Below are positions 10,323 through 22,842 of a DNA stretch of 64,000 nucleotides, piece by piece. The position numbers and the translations under genes are program-made. The notes under the pieces were generated by a model. The model saw nothing but the letters and a program-made list of their open reading frames with translations, was not told the DNA's origin and did no database searches. The stretch's first letter is position 1; every line of letters begins with the position of its first letter. The DNA is from Mucor racemosus (lineage: Eukaryota; Mucoromycota; Mucoromycetes; Mucorales; Mucoraceae): positions 2,356,001 to 2,420,000 of the forward strand of contig JAPEHQ010000008.1 in the NCBI GenBank assembly GCA_027405735.1, given 5' to 3'.

Positions 10323-11293
10323 GCCAAATAAACATTCCATGTGGTTTTTTTTTTTTTTTTTTTTTTTTGCGGACATAATGTGCATAAATTCATGTATTTC
10401 AATTATTACTTTCTTTTCATTTTTGATTTTATAGCAAGATATAATAGTCCTGGGTTTACATGCTATATTATTCATGTTAAAAGCGGCCCAATTATCCATT
10501 TAAAGCAACAATTAATATGTAGGCGGATAAACTGAGATATTTTTGTTACTGGAGTCTCAATACGTCATGAAAAAATCATTGAATACCGAATTAATACTCA
10601 CATTTTACCATCATTTCGTAAGCTCTGGTGATAATGTTACACCCAAAATATTACAGTGTTTACTGCAAACAAGTCTAAGCCTTAATATTGTTGTACAATT
10701 GCCATTTGATATCAGATTTATGAATTCAAATGGGCTTAGAACAGTAATAATTTTTTATTCGAAAAAAACGAAAGTTATTAGATAGCAAAGGTTGTTATTG
10801 ACGGAAGGCCCCCTAAATTCATAGTTTTTTAAAAACAAAAAATATAACATAAAAGTTAAGATGCTTAACAATGATACTAACGTAAAGATTACTTTAGAAT
10901 CGTTTTTTATAAAACTGAAAAATCCTTTAAAGAATTAAATTTAGGTCTATTTACCCAAAATAGGTGAATATAACCTCTAAATAGATCTAATCTAGAAGAC
11001 CTGTCAGGTTAAAATATATTTAGATTTTAGAATTAAGATTAAGCTTGTCAAATTCTATAATAATTGCACCTAACGGAATGTGTCTCCTACGCTACTACCA
11101 TTTACTATCTTTGAAACACTTATTGCACCAAAAGGTCCTGTTGGGAATCGTATCAATATTAATCAGAAACATTATAAAATCAAAGCAGATGCCAATTGAG
11201 ATGTTGTTAATAAAAAAAAAAGCTTTACTGTATGTATAAATGATGTGGTATAATGCATAAAAATTAGAGCTTATGTTTAATATGGTTACATGT
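10323..11293. other. Intergenic, no gene recognised
   Basis: About 970 bases. A possible polyadenylation signal (AATAAA) lies immediately after the NCS-1 stop and a poly-T tract at 10343-10368. Short open frames here have no recognisable motif. I see no RNA gene. Confidence 0.5.
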
Positions 11294-12177
11294 CTATTGT
11301 TTTTGAAGAATAACGATAAAAACGGAGATAAGAGCAGTGAGTATAGCAGTTGATCCAACAATAATAATACCACGACTTGCAGGAAAGTAACCTTTTGTCA
11401 TGGCAACTTGAGAGTGAAAATAACGAATGAATGCAAATACCATATAAAACATGCCAATAACGATAAATGCCATTCCCATAGGTTTACCAATAGATACTAA
11501 ATCATCGGCCATTGCAGGATCTTTTAACGTATCTTTATCTAAACGAAACAACTGTGTAATGGCTATAAATATCAGGAGATTTTTTCAGTTATTGCTATAT
11601 GTTCAGGTTTCAGAGCTCACTTACCAACGCCGATAGAAATGATTGATAAACTAGTTCTAACCCAGGCCAAGTAGGTACGTTCATTGGCTAAATGTACAAA
11701 GAGATGTTAACATATGAGACATTTGTACTTTATGTTGAGAGGAAGAAAACTTTTTCTGTAAAACATACCCATATGATCTCTAGCAACAGCAACTGTATTA
11801 TCTAGATAAAGAGATGCCGAGAAATAATCGAAAAACTTTTCTAAACGTTGAACGTAGGCCACACTATCAGTAGGTTGACGCTGTGGTTTGATTTTTGCAC
11901 TAATCATATCATCATCATCTTCTTCTTCTCCCTCTTCATTAACCATTAAATCATGGAGAGTGTCCGTTGTGCTGTCTTGCGACATGCGGCGTTGTGGCGG
12001 CATAAATTCAGCATCGTCAGGTCCAACAGAGTGAATTGACTGAGAAAATGATGAGCAGTAATGTATCGAATTTGAATCTGTTGCTGGTTTATGGTATAAA
12101 GGATCTAAAGTCTCCGGACAAGCTAAATAAACTTGTCTAGTTTGAACAGTTGAGAGAAGAGGTTTTGATTCAGACAT
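11294..12177 (-). CDS. DUF202 (YidH-like) membrane protein
   Basis: Three exons on the minus strand: 12177-11769, 11687-11625 and 11562-11294. Total 741 nt, 246 aa. The N-terminal ~130 residues are hydrophilic, with an acidic cluster (EEGEEEDDDD). The DUF202 signature ANERTYLAWVRTSLSIISIG spans exons 1-3 and starts the first membrane helix. Two further hydrophobic segments follow: GMAFIVIGMFYMVFAFIRYF, and one near the C-terminus ending in VFIVILQKQ. DUF202 proteins are small three-helix membrane proteins; in fungi the domain also occurs in vacuolar transporter chaperone subunits. No SPX or VTC catalytic domain is present, so I do not assign a polyphosphate role. Confidence 0.85.
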
Positions 12178-13344
12178 TTAGATAATTAAAGGCTGCAATA
12201 AATAAGAAAATAAAAGAAATGCATGCAATTTGTTTGATTTTCATAGAGTTTTTATACTTGATTTTCTATTGAAAAGGCGATTTAACATCTTTTTGTGAAT
12301 CGCAAGAAAAACCTCAATTAAAACCATTTAGACATCACATGTTTTAGATCTACTGGATCAACAGTTTATATTTAAAATATAAAAAGAACATACACGGACA
12401 AGGCGCATTTTTGCGACGTGATTAAACAAGAACTCAGTGATAAATGGACAATGTATCGTAATAGATGGGCATCGTTTTCAGGTTCAAGCTTTTTGTATAT
12501 TATGCTCTTGAATATTCACCAGGTGAGGATCTCATCATATGCCATTTGACGCTTTGGATCAACTTCAATTTCTGTACAAAATCCAGAAGCCAAGTGGTTG
12601 TCACAGGTTATCGTTTATATAGTCATTCGATGATAGATCACTGTGTTTTACGCTGATTTAAACTTTCTATAGCCTTGTGTTTGTATTTATTTAGTATATT
12701 ATAGCCCTATAAAGCAAACTGTATTCAAAACAGCTATTGATCACTCAATAGTTTGTACCACACTGACTTCATATTTCCAACAATTGCGCAATTTTATTGC
12801 TCATTGTAAAATAATTACTACAACAGGAAATTTTACCTCTTTTCCACGGGAAAATTAATTAGCATAGATGGCATTAGTGTATTTACGGAATAAAGGGGGT
12901 CAGGTACATACGAGTATTTGAATTTCTCGTGATCAAATATATGTGATCACTGGTTGCTATTAGCTTTTTTTCCACGCATTTGTAATAAAATAAACTGACC
13001 ACTGTCGTACTCATCATATTCATACGAGAATGATAAAGTACTAAAGCATACATATATGTTCAATAATTGAGATAGATAAACATTATACAGTTTAAATTAT
13101 GGTACAACACCTGTTCCCCCAACTTTTAGATGTCTGTGTAATGGTCATCGCTAATTGAACATATAATATACATGGACATAGTCAACGAGTCCTTGAGCAA
13201 GCATTGAAATTTAACGATTGTGCGCCAAACACATTCAAAATCAAACATTCATCCTAATATGTTTGTACACTATGTGATTCTTTTACCCTTATTTTGTATC
13301 TGAATTAATCACATCATAATAGCTGTTCTTAAATTCATTTTATA
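12178..13344. other. Intergenic, start of the gene-poor tract
   Basis: AT-rich DNA upstream of the DUF202 gene. Its promoter must be in the first few hundred bases. I recognise no coding, RNA or repeat feature here. Confidence 0.45.
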
Positions 13345-14370
13345 TCTCATGAAAGGCTCAAAAACACATAAAATCCACTGCTTTTTCCTTGAAAACTAAG
13401 TTTCACTTTTCATCGCTGCCCAACTTTTTGTTTTACTAAATAACACCAGGATGAAATTATACGCCAATGTACCTGAGATGTTCACCTTTAATCCGCAAAC
13501 AAGTATTCGGAAATATCCTATTTTTTGCAGTGGGTATTAATTTTTCAGTGTTAGTTTTTCAGATTTTTACAGGTATTTCACTGGTAAAAATTAGAACTTT
13601 TGAGGCTCCATATCTCTACAAAGCATTATGCTATACCAACGCTTTTTAATAATAAAGCTTACTTGTTTTAAATTGATCTATAACATATTCAAGTATAAAA
13701 AAATTATGAGCACCTTTATTGTTTCTTCATTTTTTTGGCATTTTTGTAGTAGATTTCAAAATATCTGTTAAATTGAGTAGCAGTTTTTTTTTACTCATGT
13801 CATCAGGCTCGTTGAGCTCTCTCGGATCCAATTTAGGTTTTTTTAAAATATTGATTTTTCGTGGAGATATCCTCAAAAATGTGTACCAAAATATACTTTC
13901 ATTTCTAGCTTCCATTTTCCCCTTGTATACCCTCATCCTAAATTCTGAATCTAAAAAAAAATTGGACAAAAATCTGGTTTTCTCTACCAAAAATGCAGCT
14001 ATAAGTGTCAGCAATAGCTCGATCGATAAATAATTGTTTTTGCATTATTTACATTAGTTATAATTGAAATATATTTATAAAACATGACGTGTATCTTCAA
14101 AAAACCTCCAAAATTGCAATTGCATTTTACGCAAAAATGAATGTGAAATATTTGTCTGAATTTTATTTAGATGGATGCAAAATTTAAAACTGTACAAAAA
14201 CTATTTAATATACTAGGTCGACATACTTTGCAGCTCATGAACCATTAAACGATTTTGTTTTTTGGAATCATTTTTCATTCATTTCAACAAATAAATTTTA
14301 GAACCCCCTGATGATAGGTTTTAAGCTGTGTGATTCATAAAGATTTTCTAAATTAAAATCAACGTAAAAA
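13345..14370 (-). repeat. Interspersed repeat R1, copy c (inverted, partial)
   Basis: The reverse complement of this stretch aligns by eye, in order, with 20300-21340 and 28570-29600. Shared landmarks are the AAGCAGTG..TTTTACGTG end, CTCAGGTACATTGGCA, AGGATGAGGGTATA, GGAGATATCCTCAAAAAT and TGCAGCTCATGAACC. It lacks the first ~0.9 kb present in the other two copies. Boundaries are approximate. No transposase or reverse transcriptase is visible inside. Confidence 0.75.
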
Positions 14371-17017
14371 GTACCGTTTATTAGAATGAATTAAATATGG
14401 ATTTATATAGTTATTGGGATTATGTGATAAGATTGGAATTATGCTTCTATGATTCAGTAGTAGCATGACACTAAGGCCGACCTGTACTGCAGCACAAGAT
14501 GATTTCGTTGTGCCCTGGTGGGCTACACACTATAGCCTGAACTATTTTGCCCACTGAATATGGCTAAAAAGATAACAAGATGAACATGGGCACTACAAAA
14601 GAAACTGCACAGGAGGAGCACAACGCTGTCATAGAACGGTAATTGTCGTTATAGTAAAAGTTTATTATTTGAATCACAAATTAAATGTCATTCTCGCGTA
14701 CATACAATTGACATCCTGTGCAACCAAATCAAAGTGTATTCAAAGATAGAACCAAGGAACTTGTTGATAAACAAGTCCATAAATTTTTATATTCATGAAG
14801 AACCAATAACTTTGCCATCTACCAATGTACATAACAACTCAACACATTTAATCAACCTTTCTAGATAATCATTGGTCAGTTACAATGATCCGTTACTTTT
14901 AGATTTTCATTTCCTTTAGATTAGACAATTAATATAAATATTAAAAGACTTTCATTAGCCATGAAGATTTTTATCTTATTTTTAAAGAATAAAACAACAT
15001 CTTATATATTATTTCTTACGTGTTTTATTTTCAATTTTTTACAAACGCTAAGCCTGTATGTGCAGAATTATAGATTCTGTCCATGATCCATGTGCATGAC
15101 ATTAATCCCATGTGTGCATAATAGTAGAATTGTCCATAAGCATATCATTATCCTTATTTGTGCATAATAATAAGAAAATCTGACCATGAGGAGCATAATG
15201 CGCTGATCGTATGGGTACATATTAGTTTGTTGTACATGAGCATCGTGCCGTTCTCAAAATTCCATTAATTTTTTTACTCGAATGAGTTTTTAAATTACAT
15301 TTGTTTTTATTAATATAGATTATAGACAATACAATTCAATACATTGTTAATGTATAGCAATACATGCAAGAACCAATATATTTACGATTATCATCATTTG
15401 TAAATATGTTTATAACTATAATATTGACAGCAACAATGATTTTTGCTCCGGCATAAACTTAAATAACACTTACTTCTTAAATTTTATGCAAGCTAAATCT
15501 AAGATTATATATGTTACTTTATCATACATAAAATTTAAACAAATTAACCTTCTTTAAACTTACTATTTTAGTTTACGATTATCAGCTGTAAAAAGATTTG
15601 TTTTCAAGTACAGTATATATACAATCAAAACTATGGTATTAGACAAGACATTAGATTATTCCTTTTTTTTTGTTTTTATATTATTTAAAATTGTATCACT
15701 TTTTTGGAACATTTCATAGGTTTCAACCAGTTCTAGCTTCTCGTTGAGTATATATAAATATCATTGCCTTCTTCGGTTTTTTTGATCTGGTAATCAAGAA
15801 ATACGTTCAACAATACAGTAGTTAAATAATGATATTTGATCTTAGAATGCGGTTAAATGAAAATATCAGTCTCTAATATAGACTGTTACCTAAATTAAAA
15901 ACATTAGTCCCTTACGTTAGCTTGCGCACTCAAATAAAAGAAAATAATGCCAGCTTGATAGTCTGATATGTCTTATCAAACTGTGAATAATATCCTTGGA
16001 ATATGAAAACAAAAAGAGAGAAACAACACACGTAGAAAAGGATTTTCAAGGCTTTACATTATTTAGCGCAATTAAAACCCTGTTAACTTGCTCATTTCAG
16101 CCAATGTAAAAGCAGCATCACAGCGCATAAACCTTAAAAAACTAATAAACAAAATAGGCAATATCTGTTATCATAGAAACACACATTTTTCTACCAGAAA
16201 ACCCGTCTATCATATCATATATTTATTAAAAAACTGAAAAAGCAAGCTCGTAAAACGACGCCGTAATTGAGCATAGCAAGATTGAACGGCTAAGTCTCTT
16301 ATACTATGATATATCTAAGTTTTAAATAAAAACGTGCTTCTTTTTTTAACTTTTCTTATATTTAACCACGTACGGTCTGAAAATTCAGTTTTTGTAGCGG
16401 ACATTTTCGGGGCTCATTCTATCCTTACCAACACTCATGATTTTGATCAAAAAATAGAAAAATCGAATTTTGACACCAAAATCAACGTTTAAATATACTA
16501 CATTGTGAGAGAAAATTGTAGCCATAGCTAATACGCATTTTATAAAAGCTTAATATTAAATGTTAAGTAACGAAATTTTGTACTTTTGTCCCAAAAACGG
16601 AATTTTGGTTAAAGAATTTTCATGTAATATTTTGTAATAAAAATGTTTCTTATTTTTTATTGAGCAAAAAGAGCGCTAAATTCGGTATATGTATATGTTT
16701 TTTGTTTTTATGATTGGTAGTATGATTAACTCTAAATTTGCAAAATCAGAAAAAAAAATTAAAAAATGTCAAAATTGATGATCTGGACAAAAATAATTTT
16801 CTAAATTAATATTCCGCTTATAAGCCTTGTAAGTCTTAAAAATAAGAGATTTTATAATACTTGAAAACTTTTTCAAGAATTTACGATGCTGTACCCATTT
16901 GATTCAAGCTTATTACTGTAAATCGTCATATAAGTTAATATTGTGTGGTAGTTTATTTGATGATAATATAGTCGTACCTTATAATTAGTGCACTAGAGGT
17001 AATTTACATTGAGTTTT
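14371..17017. other. AT-rich gene-poor tract, no intact gene
   Basis: About 2.6 kb without a credible open frame. A short coding-like piece on the plus strand at 14580-14640 reads MGTTKETAQEEHNAVIER then stops. It resembles the start of a Tc1-like transposase DNA-binding domain but is too short to assign. Around 15050-15210 a TGTGCATAAT-like word recurs loosely. Nothing else is recognisable. Confidence 0.4.
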
Positions 17018-17420
17018 AGTTTTACCTCTCCAATATTATTATAAACATAAACATGGCCATCGCTGGAACCTATTACCACCTTTTTACCCTCTTTGTCACA
17101 AGCCAGTTTATTCAATGCTTTACCAGAGCCAACTTAAGTACTTACAAATAATTCCTCAATATTTGCATTCCAATCCCATAAATTAAATTGACTGGTTTCA
17201 TCTACAGTAGTATCAAACGTATCATCAGCCCCCCTTATAATAAATGGCAATCTAAAATTAGAAACACCCCATTATTATTGTTATAAGCTATGAAAAGCTT
17301 AATTTTTAATAATACAGTAATTAAATAAAAGACCAGATGATACTGTATTAATAATAGCATATGGTGAGTATTTAACATCTAAGTTTGATAAAGTTTGTGT
17401 TTTACCAAAACTAATAAGAA
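17018..17420 (-). pseudogene. Fragment of cytoplasmic dynein intermediate chain (WD40 region), broken
   Basis: Minus-strand translation gives GSGKALNKLACDKEGKKVV followed by IGSSDGHVYVYNN (about 17130-17030). Upstream in the same direction are FNLWDWNANIEELF and LDVKYSPYAI, separated by an intron-like gap with a TTTTAG acceptor. Order and wording match the last WD40 repeats of dynein intermediate chains (VKWSP.., F-D-L-W, GSGKALNKLAWD, GSSDGHVYVYD). An in-frame stop between ELFVST and VGSGK, and the lack of the other WD repeats or the N-terminal region, mark it as a decayed fragment. A functional copy is presumably elsewhere. Confidence 0.6.
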
Positions 17421-18599
17421 TTAGACAAGAGTAAAAGGTGTAGTTTTATTCAATGTAGAGAATGAGATTATATATAGAAGAGATTTATCAAGTGATACAA
17501 CAGCTATTGATGGTGCAACAATAACAATATCCTGATAATACAACTACTGTATTGCTATATCTAGATTCTGATATAACAGTTTGCTTATAATGTTATAAAA
17601 CCCTTTTGAAAATCCTGAGGTAAACACAACGCCTTGGTCCTGTAATTTCCATCCATCAAAATGTTGCGATTTCCACTACACAATGAATGCGCCTATTATC
17701 AACCTTGACCTCGATGTACATTGGGTATCAGTTTTTTACCAGTTGTATTTTCTTTGATTCATAAATATTTAATCATATTGAACGATGATTTGTAGCATTA
17801 CCAAAAAAAAAAAAAGAGTGAATGCGTTAAGGGCTTTTTTCTGCATATCAAATTATGTGATTTAGTGGCAATGATGGCACTTCACTATGCTTTTTGAACC
17901 TATTAATGTTAATCAGAATAATTAATACTTTTATTCAAAAGTACGCTTTGCTTTATACATTTATATTCAGCCATTCAGTAAATGACATGCATTTATTATC
18001 CCGTTATATCAATCAACCAACTTCATCTTTATTCGATACATTTGACAATTAAATACCTAAATTAGACAAAAAAAAAATCTCGTATAGGTTGACCAAGCAT
18101 CACAATTTGGATCATTTTTGTGTGTTCATAAATCTGAGCTCTCTCTCACGTTCATAGATCTCTGCATGAACCATATCTCTATCTGCTGAATTTAACTAAA
18201 ACACATTGAACGGCAACATCGTACTTGATGATAAAATTTAAAACGTCTTATTTTATTGCGAGCCAACGCAACTAATTTGATGCTAGTTTAGCATCAGCAA
18301 TTGAATCAGATAAATTTGAGATTAGAAAACCCCTTTTAATAGCTTTGCATACCATCAGCTAATAATGGACCGCTATTATAGATACGCTAATAATCAAGGA
18401 TAGTGAGTTAACCCTAATGGACGAACGAGTCAATGTCGTAGTATAATGGGCAGAACTCTTTCAAACCCCAAATTTCAAATTTATATATATCGTCAATAAG
18501 GCAATTCTGTTAAATCAGAGTAACTCACGCCTGCTTTAAACTATTCAAATTATCTTCGTTATTAATTATATTATGATTGATATACTTTAATAAATTGAT
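17421..18599. other. AT-rich tract, no gene recognised
   Basis: I tried to extend the dynein-like fragment upstream here and found no convincing WD repeat. There is no tRNA-like or repeated structure that I can support. Confidence 0.4.
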
Positions 18600-18910
18600 T
18601 AAAAAACCTTGATTTCATTGCGCTGCTCATTTGGTCTGCCTGATCTGCACAAATGTTTTTATTCTGCTGCCCATCTGTGCAGATCATTATTATGCCCATG
18701 GGAAGCATAGTTCGGCCATAGTGTGAGGATAGACGCGTGAAAAGTAACCTTGCTTGATTTGCATGTTGAACATCATGGTTTGACAGATGTTCTAAATTGG
18801 TAATTCGGTAATTCTAATTCTGATAGATCATTGATCCAAATGGGCTGCAAGTTTCGAAATATATACTACAACTGTAGCAATATCCAAGACTATAATTTTA
18901 GCATCTCATT
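18600..18910 (-). pseudogene. Coding-like remnant, possibly transposase-derived
   Basis: One minus-strand frame stays open apart from one stop and contains GYCYSCSIYFETCSPFGSM and, further on, HYGRTMLPMGIIMICTDG. The first part is shared with 27430-27480 on the plus strand (GYSCSIYFEICGPFGSI), so the two are related copies in opposite orientation. The layout loosely recalls DDE transposases of the piggyBac type, but no catalytic residues can be assigned. Treat as unassigned mobile-element debris. Confidence 0.3.
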
Positions 18911-19371
18911 GATCTGCTGATTAAATTGCAGGAATAGATTGTATCCTTTTTTTTTCGAGTGTGTTTGTGGTTTCACATTAGAAATAGAGCTAAATCAACT
19001 TGTGTATTCAGCTTTTGAAAAGAGACATTTCGTAATGATCTGTAATTTTTTACTAATAACAAAGGTAGACAATATGCTTATAGATATTATTCTTGTTATT
19101 ATAAGTTGGTGATTACCGGATTGATGAAGGTTGGTGTGCATATTTGTAAAATTAAATATTTATTGGTGAATAAATAAAAGTAAAGGGAGTGTAACAAAAT
19201 AAATAAATTTACAAGGGATAGTGTAATAACTTCCTTGTAATATTTCTATAAGGAATGAGGCAAGGATTAGTTGCATCAATCTTTATAAGCTCATAATAAA
19301 ACGATAATTTTTCATTTGCTTAATTTTATACGTTTTGCCTTTCGATAAATCAATTAATATTCGTTAATTTC

Positions 19372-21370
19372 AAGGTATGTTCTTTGTACATCTACTGTGC
19401 ATTAAGTACAACTTCAAAATTCAATTTCAAACCATTATTTGGTTTTATAAAAATTGAAACAATCCATACAAAATAGTTTAAACGAGTACGAGTTTTCATT
19501 TCTCCATTTCAGCAGCAACTCGGAAAGGCTAAACCTTTTTCAGTTTTGTGGAGCAACATTAGAAGTGCTTGCCATTGCAACAGGAGGCCATTGGGATCCA
19601 TATTCGTCGAGAATTGGTGAGCTTACTAACCTTAGTAAGCGTAAATATTAGGTAACCAGCTTGTTGTTCAATCTTATCGAATGCATAATGACCCATGAAA
19701 GCTGGTATCTAAAGTACTTATCGTATTATCTATGTGTACCTATATTCGTGAAGAGCGGAGGATTGCTTGGATCAGTATTAATAGAGATCGTAGTATTTAA
19801 ATTATTGTTTTCAATAGTAGTACTGCGCAGTGCGCAGGCAGCTGTAGATGAATTTTGGCAATAATTTTCTAAACACACAGTATGCTGTGGGCGTTATCCT
19901 TTGAGATCAACGTGTCAAAGATGTGTCCCTACTCTCATGTAAAGTTGAAAGTTCTTAAGTTTGAAATTCGCTGAGATAGAGATTTTGTTGTTGATTTTTT
20001 ACGGTTGCAAAAAGTAGGCTTCAGTTGGGTTTTAAATAGTTTTCGAATGTTTTCGCCCAGCAGTATTGAATTGAATTACGTAAAATCTTTAAATACGATG
20101 TAGCTTTACTCTACAAGCGATAGACATCTCTCGGAAAATAGAAGTATTAATACCAGAATATAGGTGCACTGGTCAAACATTGACCAAAATTAATTATAAC
20201 AAATTGAGCATCTAAATTGAGGTATATATTACTTTTTTGTATTTATATGATAGATCCAGCTGAAATCTACTGTGTTGTTTTTGTTTCAGCTAAAAATGTT
20301 GATTTTTCATCGAGATAATCAAAATAATAGTCAATATCACAGCTTAACGCCATTAGTAACGGGGTTCCAAAATTGATTTGATGGAAAACCATCGAAAAAT
20401 GGTTCAAAAAACAAAATTGTTTAAATGCTCATGAGCTGCAAAATAATTCGACCTAGCGTATAAATAGTTTTTGTACAGTTTTGGATTCTGCATCCATCAA
20501 TATAAAATGCAGACAAAAATTTTACATTAAATGGTGCGTAAAACGCGAGTGAAAGTTTGGTGGTTTTTTGAAGATACACATCATTTTTTATAAGCATTTT
20601 TTAAATATAAGTAGTGGATATGGTGCGTCGCAAAATTATCTATCGATCTAAATATTACTGAACCTTTTAGCTTTATTGTTCGTAGAGGGAACAAGATTTT
20701 TGTCTAATTTTTTTTTCAGATTCAGAATTTAGGATGAGGGTATATAAGGGAAAAATGAAAGCTAAAAATAAAGGTATATTTTTGTACACATTTTTGAGGA
20801 TATCTCCACGAAAAACAAATATTTTTAAAAAAAACTAAATTGAATATAAGAGAACTCAGCGAGCTTGATGAGCTGAGTAAAAAAAAACTGCTACTCAATT
20901 TAACAGGTATTTTGAAATCTACTAAAAAAATGCCAAAAAAATGAAAAAAAAATAAAAGTGCTTGTAATTTTTTTATACTTGAATATGTTATAAAGTGCTT
21001 TAAAACAAGTAAGTTTTATTATTAAAAATTGTTAGTATAGCTTAATTATTTCTAGAGATATGAAGCCTCAAAGTTTTCAATTCTTTAGCAGTAGAATACG
21101 CGTAAAATTTGAAACATTAACGCTGAAAAATTAATACCAATTGTAAAAAATAGGATATTTTTGGATACTTGTTTTTAGATTAAAGGTGAACATCTCAGGT
21201 ACATTGGCATATAATTTTACTTTGGTATTATTTAGTGAAAAAAAAAGTATAGCAGCGATGAAAAGTAAAACCTAGTTTTCAAGGAAAAAGCAGTGGATTT
21301 TACGTGTTTTTTAGTCTTTTGTGAGATATAGAATAAATATAGGAATAGGTAGCATAATACGATCAATTAA
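19372..21370 (+). repeat. Interspersed repeat R1, copy a (about 2 kb)
   Basis: This aligns by eye along its length with 27618-29640 in the same orientation. Its second half also aligns with the reverse complement of 13345-14370. The left part contains a short open frame (19454-19651, LNEYEFSFLHFSSNSERLNL) with a recognisable counterpart in copy b. The right part contains AGGATGAGGGTATA and GGATATCTCCACGAAAAA. I see no terminal repeats or known transposon gene. Boundaries are within tens of bases. Confidence 0.75.
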
Positions 21371-21796
21371 TATCTATTTGAAGTATCTAAGATATATCTT
21401 AAATTTGTTCAGTACATATGAGACGGGTTATTAGAGAAAGTGGAGCAACTCGATTTTGAAAATTATTAACGTTATGAAAATGGTCTACAAATGAAACTAC
21501 TGTATGAAAAAAGATATATTTTTAGCTGTGTATAAGCATACAAAAAACAATAAGCTACAAAGTAGAGCATATAATTAATCTTTCAAAGGTTCTTTGATAT
21601 AATTGATAAATATATGGGAAGAAAATTGAATGGTTTATTATTACTATACGCAGTATAGTAAATATTGAATTAATCACATCAAGTGAAATAATTTGTTCTA
21701 TAAATTTCTATTTAAAAAATCACAAAGACTTTGTGTTTATATACAAGATCAAGTGGAAAGTACGAAACCAGTCGCTAAATATAACCAGTATATTAT
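21371..21796. other. Spacer between repeat copy a and the RlpA-like gene
   Basis: AT-rich DNA that must contain the 3' end of the RlpA-like transcript (minus). No further feature seen. Confidence 0.4.
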
Positions 21797-22180
21797 TTAA
21801 AGAGACCAAGTAATAGGAATACGACCTTGATCAAGCGCACCGAGTTGCTTGAAAGCAGCTTCACTCATATCAACATCACCCTCAGAACAACCAGGACAAG
21901 AATCAACAACCTTGAGAGTAACAGAGCCAGAAGAAGACTTGACGGTGATAGATTTACCACATAAATCACTGTTGGAACCACCCATTAATGAGCTAGACAA
22001 AGCAGCAACCATGTCTGAATCAGAGTTGGTACCACCGCAAGAACCTAAACCAACAGCATAATAAGTAGCATAACCAGACATGGAGCTACGAGCTTGAATA
22101 TTGGAAGCAGGAGCAGCTTGAGCGGTCATGACAAAGGCAGCAGCCAAGATGGAAAGAACAGCAGAGAAAGAAGTTTGCAT
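21797..22180 (-). CDS. Small secreted RlpA-like double-psi beta-barrel (expansin-like) protein
   Basis: Single exon, 127 aa. A signal peptide is clear: MQTSFSAVLSILAAAF then VMTAQAAPA, with cleavage likely after AQA. The mature part has GYATYYAVGLGSCGG, a Cys pair in SDLCGKSITV, and VVDSCPGCSEGDVDMSEAAF ahead of a final GRIPITWSL. This is the order of a stand-alone RlpA-like/barwin-type barrel: G-x-A-T-Y-Y, the C-G-x-x-I motif, and V-x-D-x-C-x-x-C with D-x-S. In fungi such small proteins are extracellular, often stress- or development-induced; they lack an expansin C-terminal binding domain. It stands alone in the gene-poor tract with no disrupting change, so it appears functional. Confidence 0.88.
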   Translation of the reverse strand: MQTSFSAVLSILAAAFVMTAQAAPASNIQARSSMSGYATYYAVGLGSCGGTNSDSDMVAALSSSLMGGSNSDLCGKSITVKSSSGSVTLKVVDSCPGCSEGDVDMSEAAFKQLGALDQGRIPITWSL

Positions 22181-22314
22181 TTTGAAATTTGAGTATATAC
22201 TTGATTTATTTGTATGTAAAGAGATGTGTGTATAAACGGCCTGCGTTTGTTGTGTTGGTTATAAGAGTTTGATAATGATAATAAAAAAAAAGGAAATTTG
22301 AATAGAATGTCTGG

Positions 22315-22322
22315 TATTTATA
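22315..22322 (-). promoter_or_regulatory. Candidate TATA box of the RlpA-like gene
   Basis: The minus strand reads TATAAATA about 135 bases upstream of the start codon. It is the best TATA-like match upstream of this gene. The assignment is from sequence only. Confidence 0.4.
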
Positions 22323-22804
22323 CTAAATTCCAAGATTAACATAGTGGGGGGACCTGAGACCTAGCGATCAGGTATTTGGACCCTCGTATTGAACTTCAAC
22401 ACTCAAGAAATATCGAAAAACGGCTAAATTAAGTGAATATTCTGGAGCTAAAACCAAAATCAGTTTGATAGCATTTGCTTATATGGTAATTTATTTGAGA
22501 GCCTTATGGCGGAGATCATGGTATAAAATGAAGTCAAAGCGTTTCCCTCCCGCAGTAATGCCATTGTACCGGGATCATTGTTCGTGTAGATTATTGTTTT
22601 CATGATTAAACACATGTTTATCTCTGTAAAGGTCATCATTTACATAGTAGTTGACAGAGAACTGAATCTATTAACATTGTTTTGACTAATTTAGTAATGG
22701 CAATTATGTACTAGTGTTGCTAAATCGTAAGTTTGTTCATTTATAATACACGGTTTCCAATGAAAACTGTAAAACTGCCAAGTCTTGTATATTTTGTCCA
22801 AATG

Positions 22805-22842
<38 letters not shown>

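Noticed and set aside
14580..14640. Start of a Tc1-like transposase
   Set aside because: Eighteen codons then a stop, with no DDE region nearby. Reported only in the tract description.
18100..18450. tRNA or small RNA gene in the gene-poor tract
   Set aside because: I looked for GGTTCRA box-B and cloverleaf stems throughout the non-coding parts and found none.
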